Below, one piece after another: positions 55,764-64,000 of a stretch of DNA of 64,000 nucleotides. A model generated the notes under the pieces. It worked only from the letters and a program-made list of their open reading frames with translations. It did not search any database and was not told the origin of the DNA. The stretch is from Mycobacterium sp. SMC-4 (lineage in GTDB: Bacteria > Actinomycetota > Actinomycetes > Mycobacteriales > Mycobacteriaceae): contig NZ_CP079869.1 of assembly GCF_025263265.1 (NCBI RefSeq), positions 2,170,001 through 2,234,000 of the forward strand, read 5' to 3'. The translations under genes were made by a program, and so were the position numbers. Numbering within the stretch: the first letter of the stretch is position 1; each line of letters opens with the position of its first letter.

Positions 55764-56660
55764 ATGCACACCGACAGGACGCCCGTCGCCTCGGACACCG
55801 AAATCATCCGGGTCCGGGACCTCACCTACCGCTACCCGAAAGCTGACGAATCGGCGGCACGGGGTATGGACTTCGCCGTCGGCCGCGGCGAGATCTTCGG
55901 ATTTCTCGGCCCCAGCGGGGCTGGGAAGTCCACCACCCAGAAGGTGCTCATCGGCCTGTTGAGCGGCCACGGCGGGAGCGCGCACGTCTGGGGGAGGGAA
56001 CCACTGGCCTGGGGACCCGACTACTACCAGCGGATCGGCGTGTCTTTCGAGTTGCCGAATCACTATCAGAAGCTCACGGGTGCGGAGAACCTGCGCTTCT
56101 TCGCATCGCTGTACGACGGACCCACCCGCGACCCGATGGAACTTCTCGACGCAGTGGGACTGCGGGAGTATGCCGACACCCGAGTGGGCAAGTATTCCAA
56201 GGGAATGCAGATGCGGCTGACGTTCGCGCGTGCGCTGATCAATGATCCCGAGTTGCTGTTCCTCGACGAGCCCACGTCGGGTCTGGACCCGGTGAACGCC
56301 CGCAACGTCAAGAACATCGTCCTCGATCTGCGGGACCGGGGCCGCACCGTGTTTCTCACCACCCACGACATGTCGACTGCCGACGAACTGTGTGACCGGG
56401 TGGCCTTCGTCGTCGACGGACGCATCGTCGCGCTGGACGCGCCGTCCGAGCTGAAGATCGCACGCAGCCGACGTCGCGTCCGGGTGGAGTTCCGCGACCG
56501 CGACAACCGGCTCGACAGCGCCGAATTCCCGATGGAGGGTCTCGCCGACGACCCCGCGTTCCACGACATCCTGCGGCGGCGTCACATCGAAACGATCCAC
56601 AGCCGCGAAGCGAGTCTGGACGATGTCTTCGTCGAGGTCACCGGACGGCGGCTGGCATGA
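55764..56660 (+). CDS. ABC transporter ATP-binding protein (fluoroquinolone exporter Rv2688c type)
   Basis: A 298-residue ATPase from ATG 55764, GAAGGG six bases upstream; earlier in-frame ATG codons lie in the operator region. Walker A GPSGAGKST, Q-loop region, signature YSKGMQMRL, Walker B LLFLDEPTSGLDP and H-loop TTHDMSTADEL are present, and a DUF4162-like C-terminal extension follows. Together with the two permeases downstream it matches Rv2688c-Rv2687c-Rv2686c, reported to export fluoroquinolones in M. tuberculosis. Here a MarR-like gene precedes it, which is a difference from that locus. Confidence 0.9.
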   Translation: MHTDRTPVASDTEIIRVRDLTYRYPKADESAARGMDFAVGRGEIFGFLGPSGAGKSTTQKVLIGLLSGHGGSAHVWGREPLAWGPDYYQRIGVSFELPNHYQKLTGAENLRFFASLYDGPTRDPMELLDAVGLREYADTRVGKYSKGMQMRLTFARALINDPELLFLDEPTSGLDPVNARNVKNIVLDLRDRGRTVFLTTHDMSTADELCDRVAFVVDGRIVALDAPSELKIARSRRRVRVEFRDRDNRLDSAEFPMEGLADDPAFHDILRRRHIETIHSREASLDDVFVEVTGRRLA

Positions 56661-57370
56661 CCCGGTTCCGAAGCGCGCTGCATGTCGAGGTGACGCTGCA
56701 AGCGCGGCAGAAGTTCCTGCACGCCGGCGTATTCTCCGGCCTGATCTGGCTGGCCGTACTGCTGCCGATGCCCGCGGGGCTGCGGTCCGCCGCCGGACCT
56801 TACGTGTTGGTCGGCGACATCGCGATCATCGGCTTCTTCTTCGTCGGCGGCACCGTGTTCTTCGAGAAACAGGAACGCACCATCGGCGCGATCGTCACCA
56901 CCCCCTTGCGGTTCGGTGAGTACCTTTGGTCGAAACTGCTTGTATTGCTGTCAATATCGCTGTTCGTCGCAATTGTCGTGGTCACCGTCGTGCACGGTGT
57001 CGCCTATCGGCCGGGCCCGTTGCTCGCTGGGGTCGTCCTTGGAACCTTGCTGATGCTGCTGGTCGGCTTCATCACCTCGTTGCCGTTCGACTCGGTCACC
57101 GATTGGTTTCTGGCGGCGACCATTCCGCTGGCGATCATGTTGGTGCCGCCGATCGTGCACTACTCGGGTCTGTGGCCGCATCCGGTGCTCTACCTGGTCC
57201 CCACGTTGGGTCCGTTGCAGCTGTTCGGAACCGCGTTTGAACAGTTCGAACCGCACGGTTGGCAGCTGCTCTACGCGCTGGGCTATCCGGCCGTGTGTCT
57301 GGTCGCGCTGTACCTGGCGGCCCGGGTGCTGTTCCGCCGTTTGGTCGTCGACCGGTCGGGGGCGCTGTGA
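56657..57370 (+). CDS. ABC-2 type permease (Rv2687c-like)
   Basis: A 237-residue membrane protein with six hydrophobic segments (about 23-41, 50-70, 88-108, 113-132, 143-162, 199-227). GGTVFFEKQERTIGAIVTTPLR is the coupling region typical of ABC-2 permeases. Its ATG overlaps the ATPase stop by four bases. It is presumed to form half of the membrane pore with the next gene. Substrate specificity is unknown. Confidence 0.88.
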   Translation: MTRFRSALHVEVTLQARQKFLHAGVFSGLIWLAVLLPMPAGLRSAAGPYVLVGDIAIIGFFFVGGTVFFEKQERTIGAIVTTPLRFGEYLWSKLLVLLSISLFVAIVVVTVVHGVAYRPGPLLAGVVLGTLLMLLVGFITSLPFDSVTDWFLAATIPLAIMLVPPIVHYSGLWPHPVLYLVPTLGPLQLFGTAFEQFEPHGWQLLYALGYPAVCLVALYLAARVLFRRLVVDRSGAL

Positions 57371-58125
57371 TGGCGACCTCCGGTTCGGTGTACACCCGAG
57401 CACTCATCGCATTCGGCCGCAACGATCTTCGCGGCACCTACCGCGATCCGCTGCTGGTCATGCTCGTCCTCGCACCGGTCATCTGGACCACCGCCGTGGC
57501 TGTGTTGGTCCCGCTGTTCACCCGCATGCTCGCCGACCGGTACGAGTTCGACCTGGTCCCGTATTACCCTCTGGTGCTCACCGCATTCCTGCTGCTGACC
57601 AGCATCATCATCGCGGGCGGGCTGGCCGCCTTTTTGGTGCTTGACGAGGTGGATGCGGGCACGCTGACAGCGTTGCGGGTCACACCGGTGCCACTGAGCG
57701 TATTTTTCGGGTATCGCGCCGCGACGGTCCTGCTGATCACCACCGTCTACGTCGTGGCCACCGCGGCGTTCAGCGGCATATTGCCGGTCGGCCTGATTCC
57801 GACGATGATCCCCGTCGGTCTGCTCGCGGGACTGTCGGCCATCGTGACGCTGCTACTGATCATCACTTTCGCCGGCAACAAGATCCAGGGACTGGCCATG
57901 ATCCGCGCGCTCGGCATGTTGATCGCCGGCCTGCCGTGTCTACCGTGGTTCATCGACTCGGCCTGGCATCTGGCGTTCGGCGTCCTACCACCGTACTGGG
58001 CGGCCAAGGCGCTATGGGTTGCTGCCGATCACGGCACGTGGTGGCCGTACCTCCTCGGCGGTCTGGTGTACAACCTCACCGTCATGTGGCTGCTCTTCCG
58101 TCGGTTCCTCGCCGTGAAGGGCTGA
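57370..58125 (+). CDS. ABC-2 type permease (Rv2686c-like)
   Basis: A 251-residue membrane protein; its ATG shares one base with the previous stop (TGATG). Six hydrophobic segments (about 28-50, 68-88, 110-130, 137-159, 170-185, 225-243), with VLDEVDAGTLTALRVTPVPLSVFFGYR as the coupling helix region. It should pair with the preceding permease in the exporter. It ends the three-gene transporter operon; nhaA starts 207 bases later. Confidence 0.88.
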   Translation: MATSGSVYTRALIAFGRNDLRGTYRDPLLVMLVLAPVIWTTAVAVLVPLFTRMLADRYEFDLVPYYPLVLTAFLLLTSIIIAGGLAAFLVLDEVDAGTLTALRVTPVPLSVFFGYRAATVLLITTVYVVATAAFSGILPVGLIPTMIPVGLLAGLSAIVTLLLIITFAGNKIQGLAMIRALGMLIAGLPCLPWFIDSAWHLAFGVLPPYWAAKALWVAADHGTWWPYLLGGLVYNLTVMWLLFRRFLAVKG

Positions 58126-58332
58126 GCACATGCTGCTCCGATATCGATGAGTACCGCCAGCGGCGGCCGCCGTCGCGATTGCCGGTACACCACCGTGGAA
58201 ATTGCGCCGGCGACTTGAGCTGCGAATGATCTCGAAGTGCGGACCGGCTGGGATGCCTTAGGGTTGAACACCGGTGTGCCGGGGAGGTTGGACGGCGCCA
58301 TCCGATCGCACCCACATATCGCGAGGCAGCAC

Positions 58333-59652
58333 GTGACCGTCAACCCTTCTTCATCGCGACGGCTGTTCAGCCGGGGATCGTGGGCAGAGACCCGCCGTGT
58401 CACCACGATTCTGCGCAAGGAAACCGTGGGCGGCGTCATCCTTCTGGTGGCCGCCGCGGCCGCGCTGGTGTGGGCCAACTCGCCGTGGGCAGAGCGCTAT
58501 TTCGCGCTGCGCGACCTGACGGTCGGTGGCGAGCCGTTCGGTCTGCACCTGCACCTGTCGCTGGGCCACTGGGCCGCCGACGGGTTACTCGCGGTCTTCT
58601 TCCTCGTCGTCGGACTGGAACTCAAGCGCGAGTTCGTCGCCGGGGATCTGCGGGATCCGCGGCGCGCGGCGTTGCCGATCGCTGCTGCCGTCGGCGGCAT
58701 GGTGGTGCCGGCTGTGATCTTCGTCGCTGTCACGGCCCGTGTCGGGGACGGTGCGTTGCGCGGGTGGGCGATTCCGACGGCCACTGACATCGCGTTCGCG
58801 GTGGCGGTGCTTGCCGTCATCTCCACCCACCTGCCGGCGGCGCTTCGCACATTTCTGCTGACTCTGGCCGTGGTGGACGACCTGCTGGCCATCGTGGTGA
58901 TTGCGGTGTTCTACACCGACGAGATCGTAGTGTGGGCGCTGGCCGCTGCGCTGCTGCCGCTGGCCGCATTCATCGTGGCCGTGCAGCGCGGGGTGCAGGC
59001 GTGGTGGGTGTTGCTGCCGCTCGGTCTGGCCACCTGGGTGCTGATGCACGAGTCCGGTGTGCACGCGACCGTGGCCGGGGTGCTGCTCGGCTTCGCCGTG
59101 CCGGTACGTAGATCGGCCACCCGCCGGGCCGGCCACCACGACGTCGGGCTGGCCGAGCACTTCGAGCACCGACTGCGGCCGCTGTCGGCGGGGCTGGCAA
59201 TCCCGGTCTTCGCGTTCTTCGCCGCCGGGGTGAGCCTCGGCGGTGTGAGCGGTCTGTCGCGATCGCTGTCCGACCCGATCGCCTTGGGCATCATCGCCGG
59301 TCTGGTGCTGGGCAAACCCATCGGCATCCTGACCACCACACGGGTACTGGCCACGCTCACCCGGGCGAAACTGGACAGCTCGCTGCGCTGGGTCGACGTC
59401 CTCGGTGTGTCCATGCTGGCCGGGATCGGGTTCACGGTGTCGCTGCTCATCGGCGAGCTGGCCTACGGCCTGGGCTCTGATCGTGACGAATTGGTGAAGG
59501 TCGGCGTGTTGGCCGGATCACTGATAGCCGCAGGGTCGGCATCGGTGCTCCTACTCTCCAGAAACGCCTCCTACCGGCGCATTCAGCAGCTCGAGACACG
59601 TGACGCCAACCGTGATGGAGTGCCCGACGTGTACCAGACTCGCCAGGACTGA
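58333..59652 (+). CDS. nhaA: Na+/H+ antiporter NhaA
   Basis: A 439-residue antiporter from GTG 58333, GCGAGG six bases upstream; the frame opens earlier without homology. It has about twelve membrane segments, with the paired aspartates in [21 protein letters not shown] and the [14 protein letters not shown] motif (Asp/Thr unwound helix) typical of NhaA. It exports Na+ for H+ at alkaline pH. The cytoplasmic tail (about 402-439) ends in a DxNxDGxPD stretch (Asp424-Asp432), resembling a calcium-binding loop, which is unusual. NhaA lies where M. tuberculosis has the arsA/arsB-like genes. Confidence 0.94.
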   Translation: MTVNPSSSRRLFSRGSWAETRRVTTILRKETVGGVILLVAAAAALVWANSPWAERYFALRDLTVGGEPFGLHLHLSLGHWAADGLLAVFFLVVGLELKREFVAGDLRDPRRAALPIAAAVGGMVVPAVIFVAVTARVGDGALRGWAIPTATDIAFAVAVLAVISTHLPAALRTFLLTLAVVDDLLAIVVIAVFYTDEIVVWALAAALLPLAAFIVAVQRGVQAWWVLLPLGLATWVLMHESGVHATVAGVLLGFAVPVRRSATRRAGHHDVGLAEHFEHRLRPLSAGLAIPVFAFFAAGVSLGGVSGLSRSLSDPIALGIIAGLVLGKPIGILTTTRVLATLTRAKLDSSLRWVDVLGVSMLAGIGFTVSLLIGELAYGLGSDRDELVKVGVLAGSLIAAGSASVLLLSRNASYRRIQQLETRDANRDGVPDVYQTRQD

Positions 59653-59668
59653 GCATCACGGCCGTGCG

Positions 59669-59674
59669 TAGACT
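59669..59674 (+). promoter_or_regulatory. dxs: Probable -10 of dxs (leaderless)
   Basis: TAGACT fits TANNNT and ends six bases before ATG 59681, so transcription likely begins at the ATG. Confidence 0.5.
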
Positions 59675-59680
59675 GGCGGG

Positions 59681-61594
59681 ATGCTTGAACAGATCCGCGG
59701 TCCCGCTGATCTGCAACACCTCTCGCAGGCTCAACTGGAGGAGTTGGCCCGCGAGATCCGTGACTTTCTGATCCATAAAGTCGCGGCCACGGGTGGACAT
59801 CTGGGACCCAACCTGGGCGTCGTGGAGTTGACGCTGGCGCTGCATCGCGTCTTCGACTCACCCTACGACCCGATCCTGTTCGATACCGGCCACCAGGCGT
59901 ACGTGCACAAGATGCTCACCGGCCGGTGTCCGGACTTTGAGTCACTGCGCAAGAAGGACGGCCTGTCGGGCTATCCATCGCGCGCGGAGAGCGAACACGA
60001 CTGGGTGGAGTCCAGCCACGCCAGCTCGGCGCTGTCCTACGCCGACGGGCTGGCCAAGGCATTCGAGCTCAGTGGTCACCGCAACCGCCACGTGGTGGCC
60101 GTCGTCGGAGACGGTGCGCTCACCGGCGGCATGTGCTGGGAGGCCCTGAACAACATCGCCGCGTCCCGGCGCCCGGTGGTCATCGTCGTCAACGACAACG
60201 GTCGCAGCTACGCCCCGACGATCGGCGGCTTTGCCGAGCACCTGGCTGCGCTGCGCTTGCAGCCGGGCTACGAGCGTGTGCTCGAAGAGGGTCGCAAGGC
60301 CGTGCGCGGGGTGCCGGTGATCGGTGAGTTCTGTTACCAGTGCATGCACAGCATCAAGGCCGGTATCAAAGACGCGCTGTCCCCCCAGGTGATGTTCACC
60401 GACCTGGGATTGAAGTACGTGGGCCCTATTGATGGTCATGACGAGCACGCGGTGGAAAGCGCACTGCGGCACGCCCGTACGTTCAATGCCCCGGTGGTCG
60501 TACACGTGGTGACCCGTAAAGGAATGGGCTACGCGCCGGCGGAGAACGACGTCGATGATCAGATGCATGCCTGCGGAGTGATCGATCCAGAGACCGGGCT
60601 GGCCACCTCGGTGCCGGGACCGGGATGGACGTCGAGGTTCTCCGAGACCCTGGTGCGCTTGGCCGCCAAGCGTCGAGACGTGGTGGCGATCACTGCGGCG
60701 ATGCCGGGTCCGACCGGTCTGAGTGCCTTCCGGGACCGGTTCCCGGATCGGTTCTTCGACGTCGGTATCGCCGAACAGCACGCACTGACCTCGGCGGCCG
60801 GTCTGGCGATGGGCGGCATGCACCCGGTGGTCGCGATCTACTCGACGTTCCTCAACCGGGCGTTCGACCAGGTCATGATGGATGTTGCGCTGCACCGGCT
60901 GCCGGTGACGATGGTGCTGGACCGGTCAGGTATCACCGGACCGGACGGGGCAAGCCACAACGGGATGTGGGACCTGTCCATCCTCAACGTGGTGCCCGGG
61001 ATGCGCGTCGCGGCCCCGCGTGACGGTGCCCGACTGCGCGAAGAGTTGGCCGAGGCACTCGACGTCGATGACGGGCCCACTGCGCTGCGCTTCCCGAAAG
61101 GTGATGTCGGCGAGGACATTCCCGCGCTCGAGCGGCGCGACGGTATGGACGTGCTCGCGGTCCCGGCCGGCGATTCCAGCGAGGATGTGCTGATCGTGGC
61201 GGTCGGCCCGTTCGCGGCGATGGCGTTGGCCATCGTCGAGCGGTTGCGCCCACACGGCATCGGAGTCACCGTGGTCGACCCACGGTGGGTGCTGCCGGTA
61301 CCCGACGGGATCGTCTCGATGGCGGCACGCCACAAGTTGGTGGTCACCCTCGAGGACAACGGTGTGCAGGGCGGCGTCGGTTCTGCGGTCTCGGGGGCAC
61401 TGCGCCGGGCCGAGGTGGATGTGCCCTGCCGGGATGCGGCGTTGCCGCAGAGATTCTTCGACCACGCCTCGCGCGGCGAGGTGTTGAGCGAGGTCGGACT
61501 GACCGAGCGCAACATCGCCCGCCAGATCACCGGGTGGGTGGCCGCGCTGGGTGCCACCGTCGCCGACCGTCCCGTCAGCGAACACCTGGACTGA
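59681..61594 (+). CDS. dxs: 1-deoxy-D-xylulose-5-phosphate synthase DXS
   Basis: A 637-residue thiamine-diphosphate enzyme condensing pyruvate and glyceraldehyde-3-phosphate, the first step of the MEP isoprenoid pathway. [17 protein letters not shown], the ThDP motif [19 protein letters not shown] (with the Asp and later [10 protein letters not shown]), and the transketolase domain with [20 protein letters not shown] (catalytic Glu/His) are intact, and [18 protein letters not shown] follows. It corresponds to Rv2682c (Dxs1). Confidence 0.97.
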   Translation: MLEQIRGPADLQHLSQAQLEELAREIRDFLIHKVAATGGHLGPNLGVVELTLALHRVFDSPYDPILFDTGHQAYVHKMLTGRCPDFESLRKKDGLSGYPSRAESEHDWVESSHASSALSYADGLAKAFELSGHRNRHVVAVVGDGALTGGMCWEALNNIAASRRPVVIVVNDNGRSYAPTIGGFAEHLAALRLQPGYERVLEEGRKAVRGVPVIGEFCYQCMHSIKAGIKDALSPQVMFTDLGLKYVGPIDGHDEHAVESALRHARTFNAPVVVHVVTRKGMGYAPAENDVDDQMHACGVIDPETGLATSVPGPGWTSRFSETLVRLAAKRRDVVAITAAMPGPTGLSAFRDRFPDRFFDVGIAEQHALTSAAGLAMGGMHPVVAIYSTFLNRAFDQVMMDVALHRLPVTMVLDRSGITGPDGASHNGMWDLSILNVVPGMRVAAPRDGARLREELAEALDVDDGPTALRFPKGDVGEDIPALERRDGMDVLAVPAGDSSEDVLIVAVGPFAAMALAIVERLRPHGIGVTVVDPRWVLPVPDGIVSMAARHKLVVTLEDNGVQGGVGSAVSGALRRAEVDVPCRDAALPQRFFDHASRGEVLSEVGLTERNIARQITGWVAALGATVADRPVSEHLD

Positions 61595-61612
61595 CCCGCT
61601 GCAGTGAGCGAC

Positions 61613-61618
61613 TAGGGT
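61613..61618 (+). promoter_or_regulatory. Probable -10 of the lipase gene (leaderless)
   Basis: TAGGGT fits TANNNT and ends seven bases before ATG 61626. No -35 was identified. Confidence 0.45.
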
Positions 61619-61625
61619 GTAAGTC

Positions 61626-62816
61626 ATGAGATCGCTTGTCGCCGTGAGGATTCTTGTCATCATCGCGCTGATCGCGGCGAGCCTGGCCGGGACCTCGGCC
61701 ACTGCCGCGGCAGCGGTGCCGCAATGGTCGGGACTGGACGCGCGGCACTACTCCGGTCCCATCCCGGCGCCCGGAGACCTGATCGAGACGGTGCCGCTGG
61801 ACCCCGAACTGTCGGTCACCGGAGCCGGCGCGGCGTACCGCATCCTGTACGCGACCATCGACCAACACGACCGCCCCGCCACCAGCACGGCCGCGGTGTT
61901 CGTCCCGAAGGCCACTGCTCCGCCGACGGGCCGGCCGGTGGTGGCGTGGGCGCACGGCACGGTGGGGTTGGGTGACGATTGCACACCGTCCGCGCGGCCC
62001 CGCAGCATCCGTGACGACCAGTATCTGTCGCACTGGCTCGACCAGGGGTACGTGGTGGTGGCCAGCGACTACGCCGGTCTGGGGACGCCTGGGTTGATGA
62101 GTTATCTCAACAGCGTCACCACCGCCCGCGGGGTGACCGATGCTGTTCTTGCCGCCCACCAGATGGACTTGGCACTGTCGCCGGAATGGGCGGTGGTCGG
62201 CCAGTCCCAGGGCGGCGCGGCCGCGGTTTCCACGGCGCGGTGGGCCACTGATTTCAGCGCCGACTCCGGGCTGGACTATCGAGGTGTGGTCGCCACCGGC
62301 ACACCGGCGATGGTCGAGGACCTCGTCAAGCAGGCCGGACCTGATATGGCCGTGCCGCCGGAGCTGGGCCCGGTCGCCAACGCCTACGCGGCCTACATCA
62401 TCGCGGCCCTGCGCGAGGCGCGTCCGGACCTCAACCTCGACCGGGTGCTCTCGCCGGCCGGTCAGGCCGCTGCTGACCAGGCCGAAACGCTCTGTCTGGC
62501 TGAACTTTCGGCGGCATTGTCGGACGCGACGGTCCCGGGTCTGTTCAGCGCGCCGATCACCTCGATTCCCGGGGCCGAGGAAGCCATCGACGAGTACATG
62601 GGCATCCCCTCCGACGGCTATGACCGACCGCTCTTCCTCGGTGTCGGGTTGCGCGACCGCGATGTGCCACCGAGCTTGACGCTTCGCTTCAACGATCGGC
62701 TGGTCGCCGACGGGCAGGAGGTGACGCTGCAGGTGTATCCGGAGCAGGACCACGGCGGTACAGTGCTGGCTTCCCTGCCGGATTCGACTCCTTTCCTGGC
62801 GGAACTGCTCAGCTGA
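61626..62816 (+). CDS. Secreted lipase/esterase (PF03583-like secretory lipase)
   Basis: A 396-residue protein with a Sec signal peptide (basic RSLVAVR, hydrophobic core, ATAAAA around residue 29), so it is probably exported. The fold is that of secretory lipases: AWAHGTVGLGDDC (oxyanion side), VVGQSQGGAAAVS (about 198-210, nucleophile Ser202 region), a large lid, and the C-terminal EQDHGG with the catalytic His. Cys residues (DDCTP and ETLCLAEL) may form a disulfide. It is not an M. tuberculosis neighbour of dxs that I recognise. Substrate unknown. Confidence 0.87.
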   Translation: MRSLVAVRILVIIALIAASLAGTSATAAAAVPQWSGLDARHYSGPIPAPGDLIETVPLDPELSVTGAGAAYRILYATIDQHDRPATSTAAVFVPKATAPPTGRPVVAWAHGTVGLGDDCTPSARPRSIRDDQYLSHWLDQGYVVVASDYAGLGTPGLMSYLNSVTTARGVTDAVLAAHQMDLALSPEWAVVGQSQGGAAAVSTARWATDFSADSGLDYRGVVATGTPAMVEDLVKQAGPDMAVPPELGPVANAYAAYIIAALREARPDLNLDRVLSPAGQAAADQAETLCLAELSAALSDATVPGLFSAPITSIPGAEEAIDEYMGIPSDGYDRPLFLGVGLRDRDVPPSLTLRFNDRLVADGQEVTLQVYPEQDHGGTVLASLPDSTPFLAELLS

Positions 62817-62857
62817 GCGTAGAGACGAGATCGGGCGCTAGCCGCTCATCGGTCGGG

Positions 62858-64000
62858 TCACGGCTGCGCGCCGGCCAGCGCCCGGGCCAGCACCGGCACG
62901 GTCAGCTCACGCTGCCACTGGCGCGCCGAGCAGGCCTGCAGGAATTCTTCGACGGCTGCCTCGCTGTCGTCGGCCGGCACCCAGTCCCAGCACAGTCTGC
63001 GCACCACATCCGGGGCCAGCAGGTTCTCCACGGGGACCGAGACCTGTTGTGCCAGTTCGGCCAAACCGGCTTTGGCGGCCTCCAGGCGGACCGCTGCCTC
63101 CGGCTTGCGCCGGGCCCATCTCGACGCCGGTGGGGGTCCGTTCGAGGGCTCCTGCGTCGACGGGGGGTCGGCTGACCGGGCCCGGGCCAGCGCATCGAGC
63201 CACACCTGGGCGCTGCGCCGCTGCCGGGCGCCGCCGAAGATGGGTAACGCGGTGAGCTTTTCGACGGTGTCGGGATCGGTGGTGGCCGCGTTGATGATCG
63301 CGCTGTCGGGAAGGATCCGTCCGGGTGCGATGTCGCGGCGGCGGGCAATCTGATCCCGCGTGGTCCACAGTTCACGCACCGCGGCCAGCGCGCGGGGGTC
63401 GCGCACCTTGTGAATTCCGGAGGTGCGACGCCAGCGATCCCGACGGGTAGGCGCAGCCTCGAAGGTGCGCAGGAACTCGAATTCCTGTCGCGCCCAATCG
63501 GTCTTGCCCTGCTCTTCGAGTTCTGCGGCAATGGCATCGCGCAGTTCTGTGAGTACCTCGACGTCCAGCGCGGCGTAATTCAACCAGTCGTCGGGCAGTG
63601 GTCGCTTCGACCAGTCGGCCGCCCCGTGGCCCTTGGTCAGCGCCAACCCCAGCAGCCGCTGCACCATTGCGGCGAGATTGACCCGATCGAAGTTGGCCAG
63701 CCGGCCGGCCAGCTCGGTGTCATACAGCGAGGTGGGCCGGATCCCCACTTCCGCCAGACACGGCAGGTCCTGGTCGGCGGCGTGGAGCACCCACTCGTCG
63801 GTCTGCAACACCGCCGCCACCGGCGCCAATACCTCGACCGAATCACCGCCGTGACTGACCGGGTCGATCAGCACCGTGCCGGCGCCTTCGCGGCGTATCT
63901 GGATCAGGTAGGCACGATTGGAGTACCGGAATCCCGAAGCACGCTCGGCATCGACGGCGAACGGCCCCCGGCCCGACGCGAGAAGGTCTGCCGCACAGGC
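62858..64000 (-). CDS. RNase D-like 3'-5' exonuclease with HRDC domain, N-terminus cut by window edge
   Basis: The C-terminal 380 residues are inside the window; the frame runs open to base 64000. The exonuclease domain begins with the DEDD motif I (VDAERASGFRYSNRAYLIQI, read on the minus strand near the edge). ADQDLPCLAEVGI carries the second Asp, and the motif III region is DWLNYAALDVEVL. One HRDC domain follows (about residues 210-300, RAVRELWTTRDQIARRRDIAPGRILPDSAI). It would process stable RNA 3' ends. It corresponds to Rv2681, next to dxs. Confidence 0.9.
   Translation of the reverse strand, partial: ACAADLLASGRGPFAVDAERASGFRYSNRAYLIQIRREGAGTVLIDPVSHGGDSVEVLAPVAAVLQTDEWVLHAADQDLPCLAEVGIRPTSLYDTELAGRLANFDRVNLAAMVQRLLGLALTKGHGAADWSKRPLPDDWLNYAALDVEVLTELRDAIAAELEEQGKTDWARQEFEFLRTFEAAPTRRDRWRRTSGIHKVRDPRALAAVRELWTTRDQIARRRDIAPGRILPDSAIINAATTDPDTVEKLTALPIFGGARQRRSAQVWLDALARARSADPPSTQEPSNGPPPASRWARRKPEAAVRLEAAKAGLAELAQQVSVPVENLLAPDVVRRLCWDWVPADDSEAAVEEFLQACSARQWQRELTVPVLARALAGAQP

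Noticed and set aside
57235..57251. TTGAAC and GTTCGAAC within the permease gene
   Set aside because: The half sites are one base apart, not four, and it lies in coding sequence.

Overview
The window is a 64 kb piece of a high-GC mycobacterial chromosome. Gene content and order follow the Mycobacterium tuberculosis stretch Rv2744c (pspA) down to Rv2681, read in reverse. It is ordinary conserved core sequence with a few accessory insertions. A glutamate ABC transporter operon between recX and miaB, an NhaA antiporter next to dxs, and the absence of several M. tuberculosis genes (pspN, sthA and the nitrobindin gene Rv2717c at their usual places) suggest an environmental or rapidly growing species (Mycolicibacterium type); this species-level statement is inference. 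No rRNA, tRNA, insertion sequence, prophage or CRISPR array was found. Both edges cut genes: pspA on the left and an RNase D-like gene on the right.

Layout. 0-4.4 kb: phage-shock genes pspA/pspM, a limonene-epoxide-hydrolase-like gene, a glycosyltransferase and two small or hydrolase genes. 4.4-7.2 kb: recA, carrying a complete LAGLIDADG intein at the M. leprae-type insertion point, with recX. Its upstream region has both a LexA-type and a PafBC-type promoter. 7.2-11 kb: a minus-strand operon gluABCD followed by a DUF1622 protein and a tiny membrane protein. 11-21 kb: miaB, a membrane protein, a glycosyltransferase and a DUF349 protein on the other strand, a DMT-type transporter, then a dioxygenase-like gene, miaA, dapF and hflX. 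21-27 kb: a DEAD-box helicase with a possible leader peptide, a molybdopterin oxidoreductase and an LGFP-repeat envelope protein. 27-34 kb: lexA and chiZ divergent over a dense regulatory region, nrdR, PhzF-like, hydrolase, PAC2, DUF4192 and ideR. 34-42 kb: sigB (with a SigE/SigH-type promoter and a strong hairpin downstream), several small conserved genes, a PGRS-like glycine-rich protein without a PE domain, and sigA. 42-54 kb: ppgK, suhB, cei, DUF4193 (CRP-like site upstream), DUF3093/dut, DUF3710, OB-fold and DUF3159 genes, the potassium regulators ceoB/ceoC facing a KimA-like transporter, and an RNA methyltransferase. 54-64 kb: polysaccharide pyruvyl transferase-like gene, a MarR-like regulator divergent from an ABC-2 exporter resembling the M. 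tuberculosis fluoroquinolone exporter Rv2688c-Rv2686c, nhaA, dxs, a secreted lipase and the RNase D-like gene.

The strongest theme is DNA-damage control. recA, lexA and chiZ all lie here, and recA and chiZ each have both a LexA box placed between -35 and -10 and a separate PafBC (RecA-NDp) promoter. A second theme is general transcription control: sigA, sigB and ideR sit within 9 kb. I did not find a clearly new multi-gene system. The best candidates for something undescribed are the DUF1622/small membrane pair coupled to gluABCD, the small ORF just before the helicase, the PE-less PGRS protein, and the NhaA with a calcium-loop-like tail.
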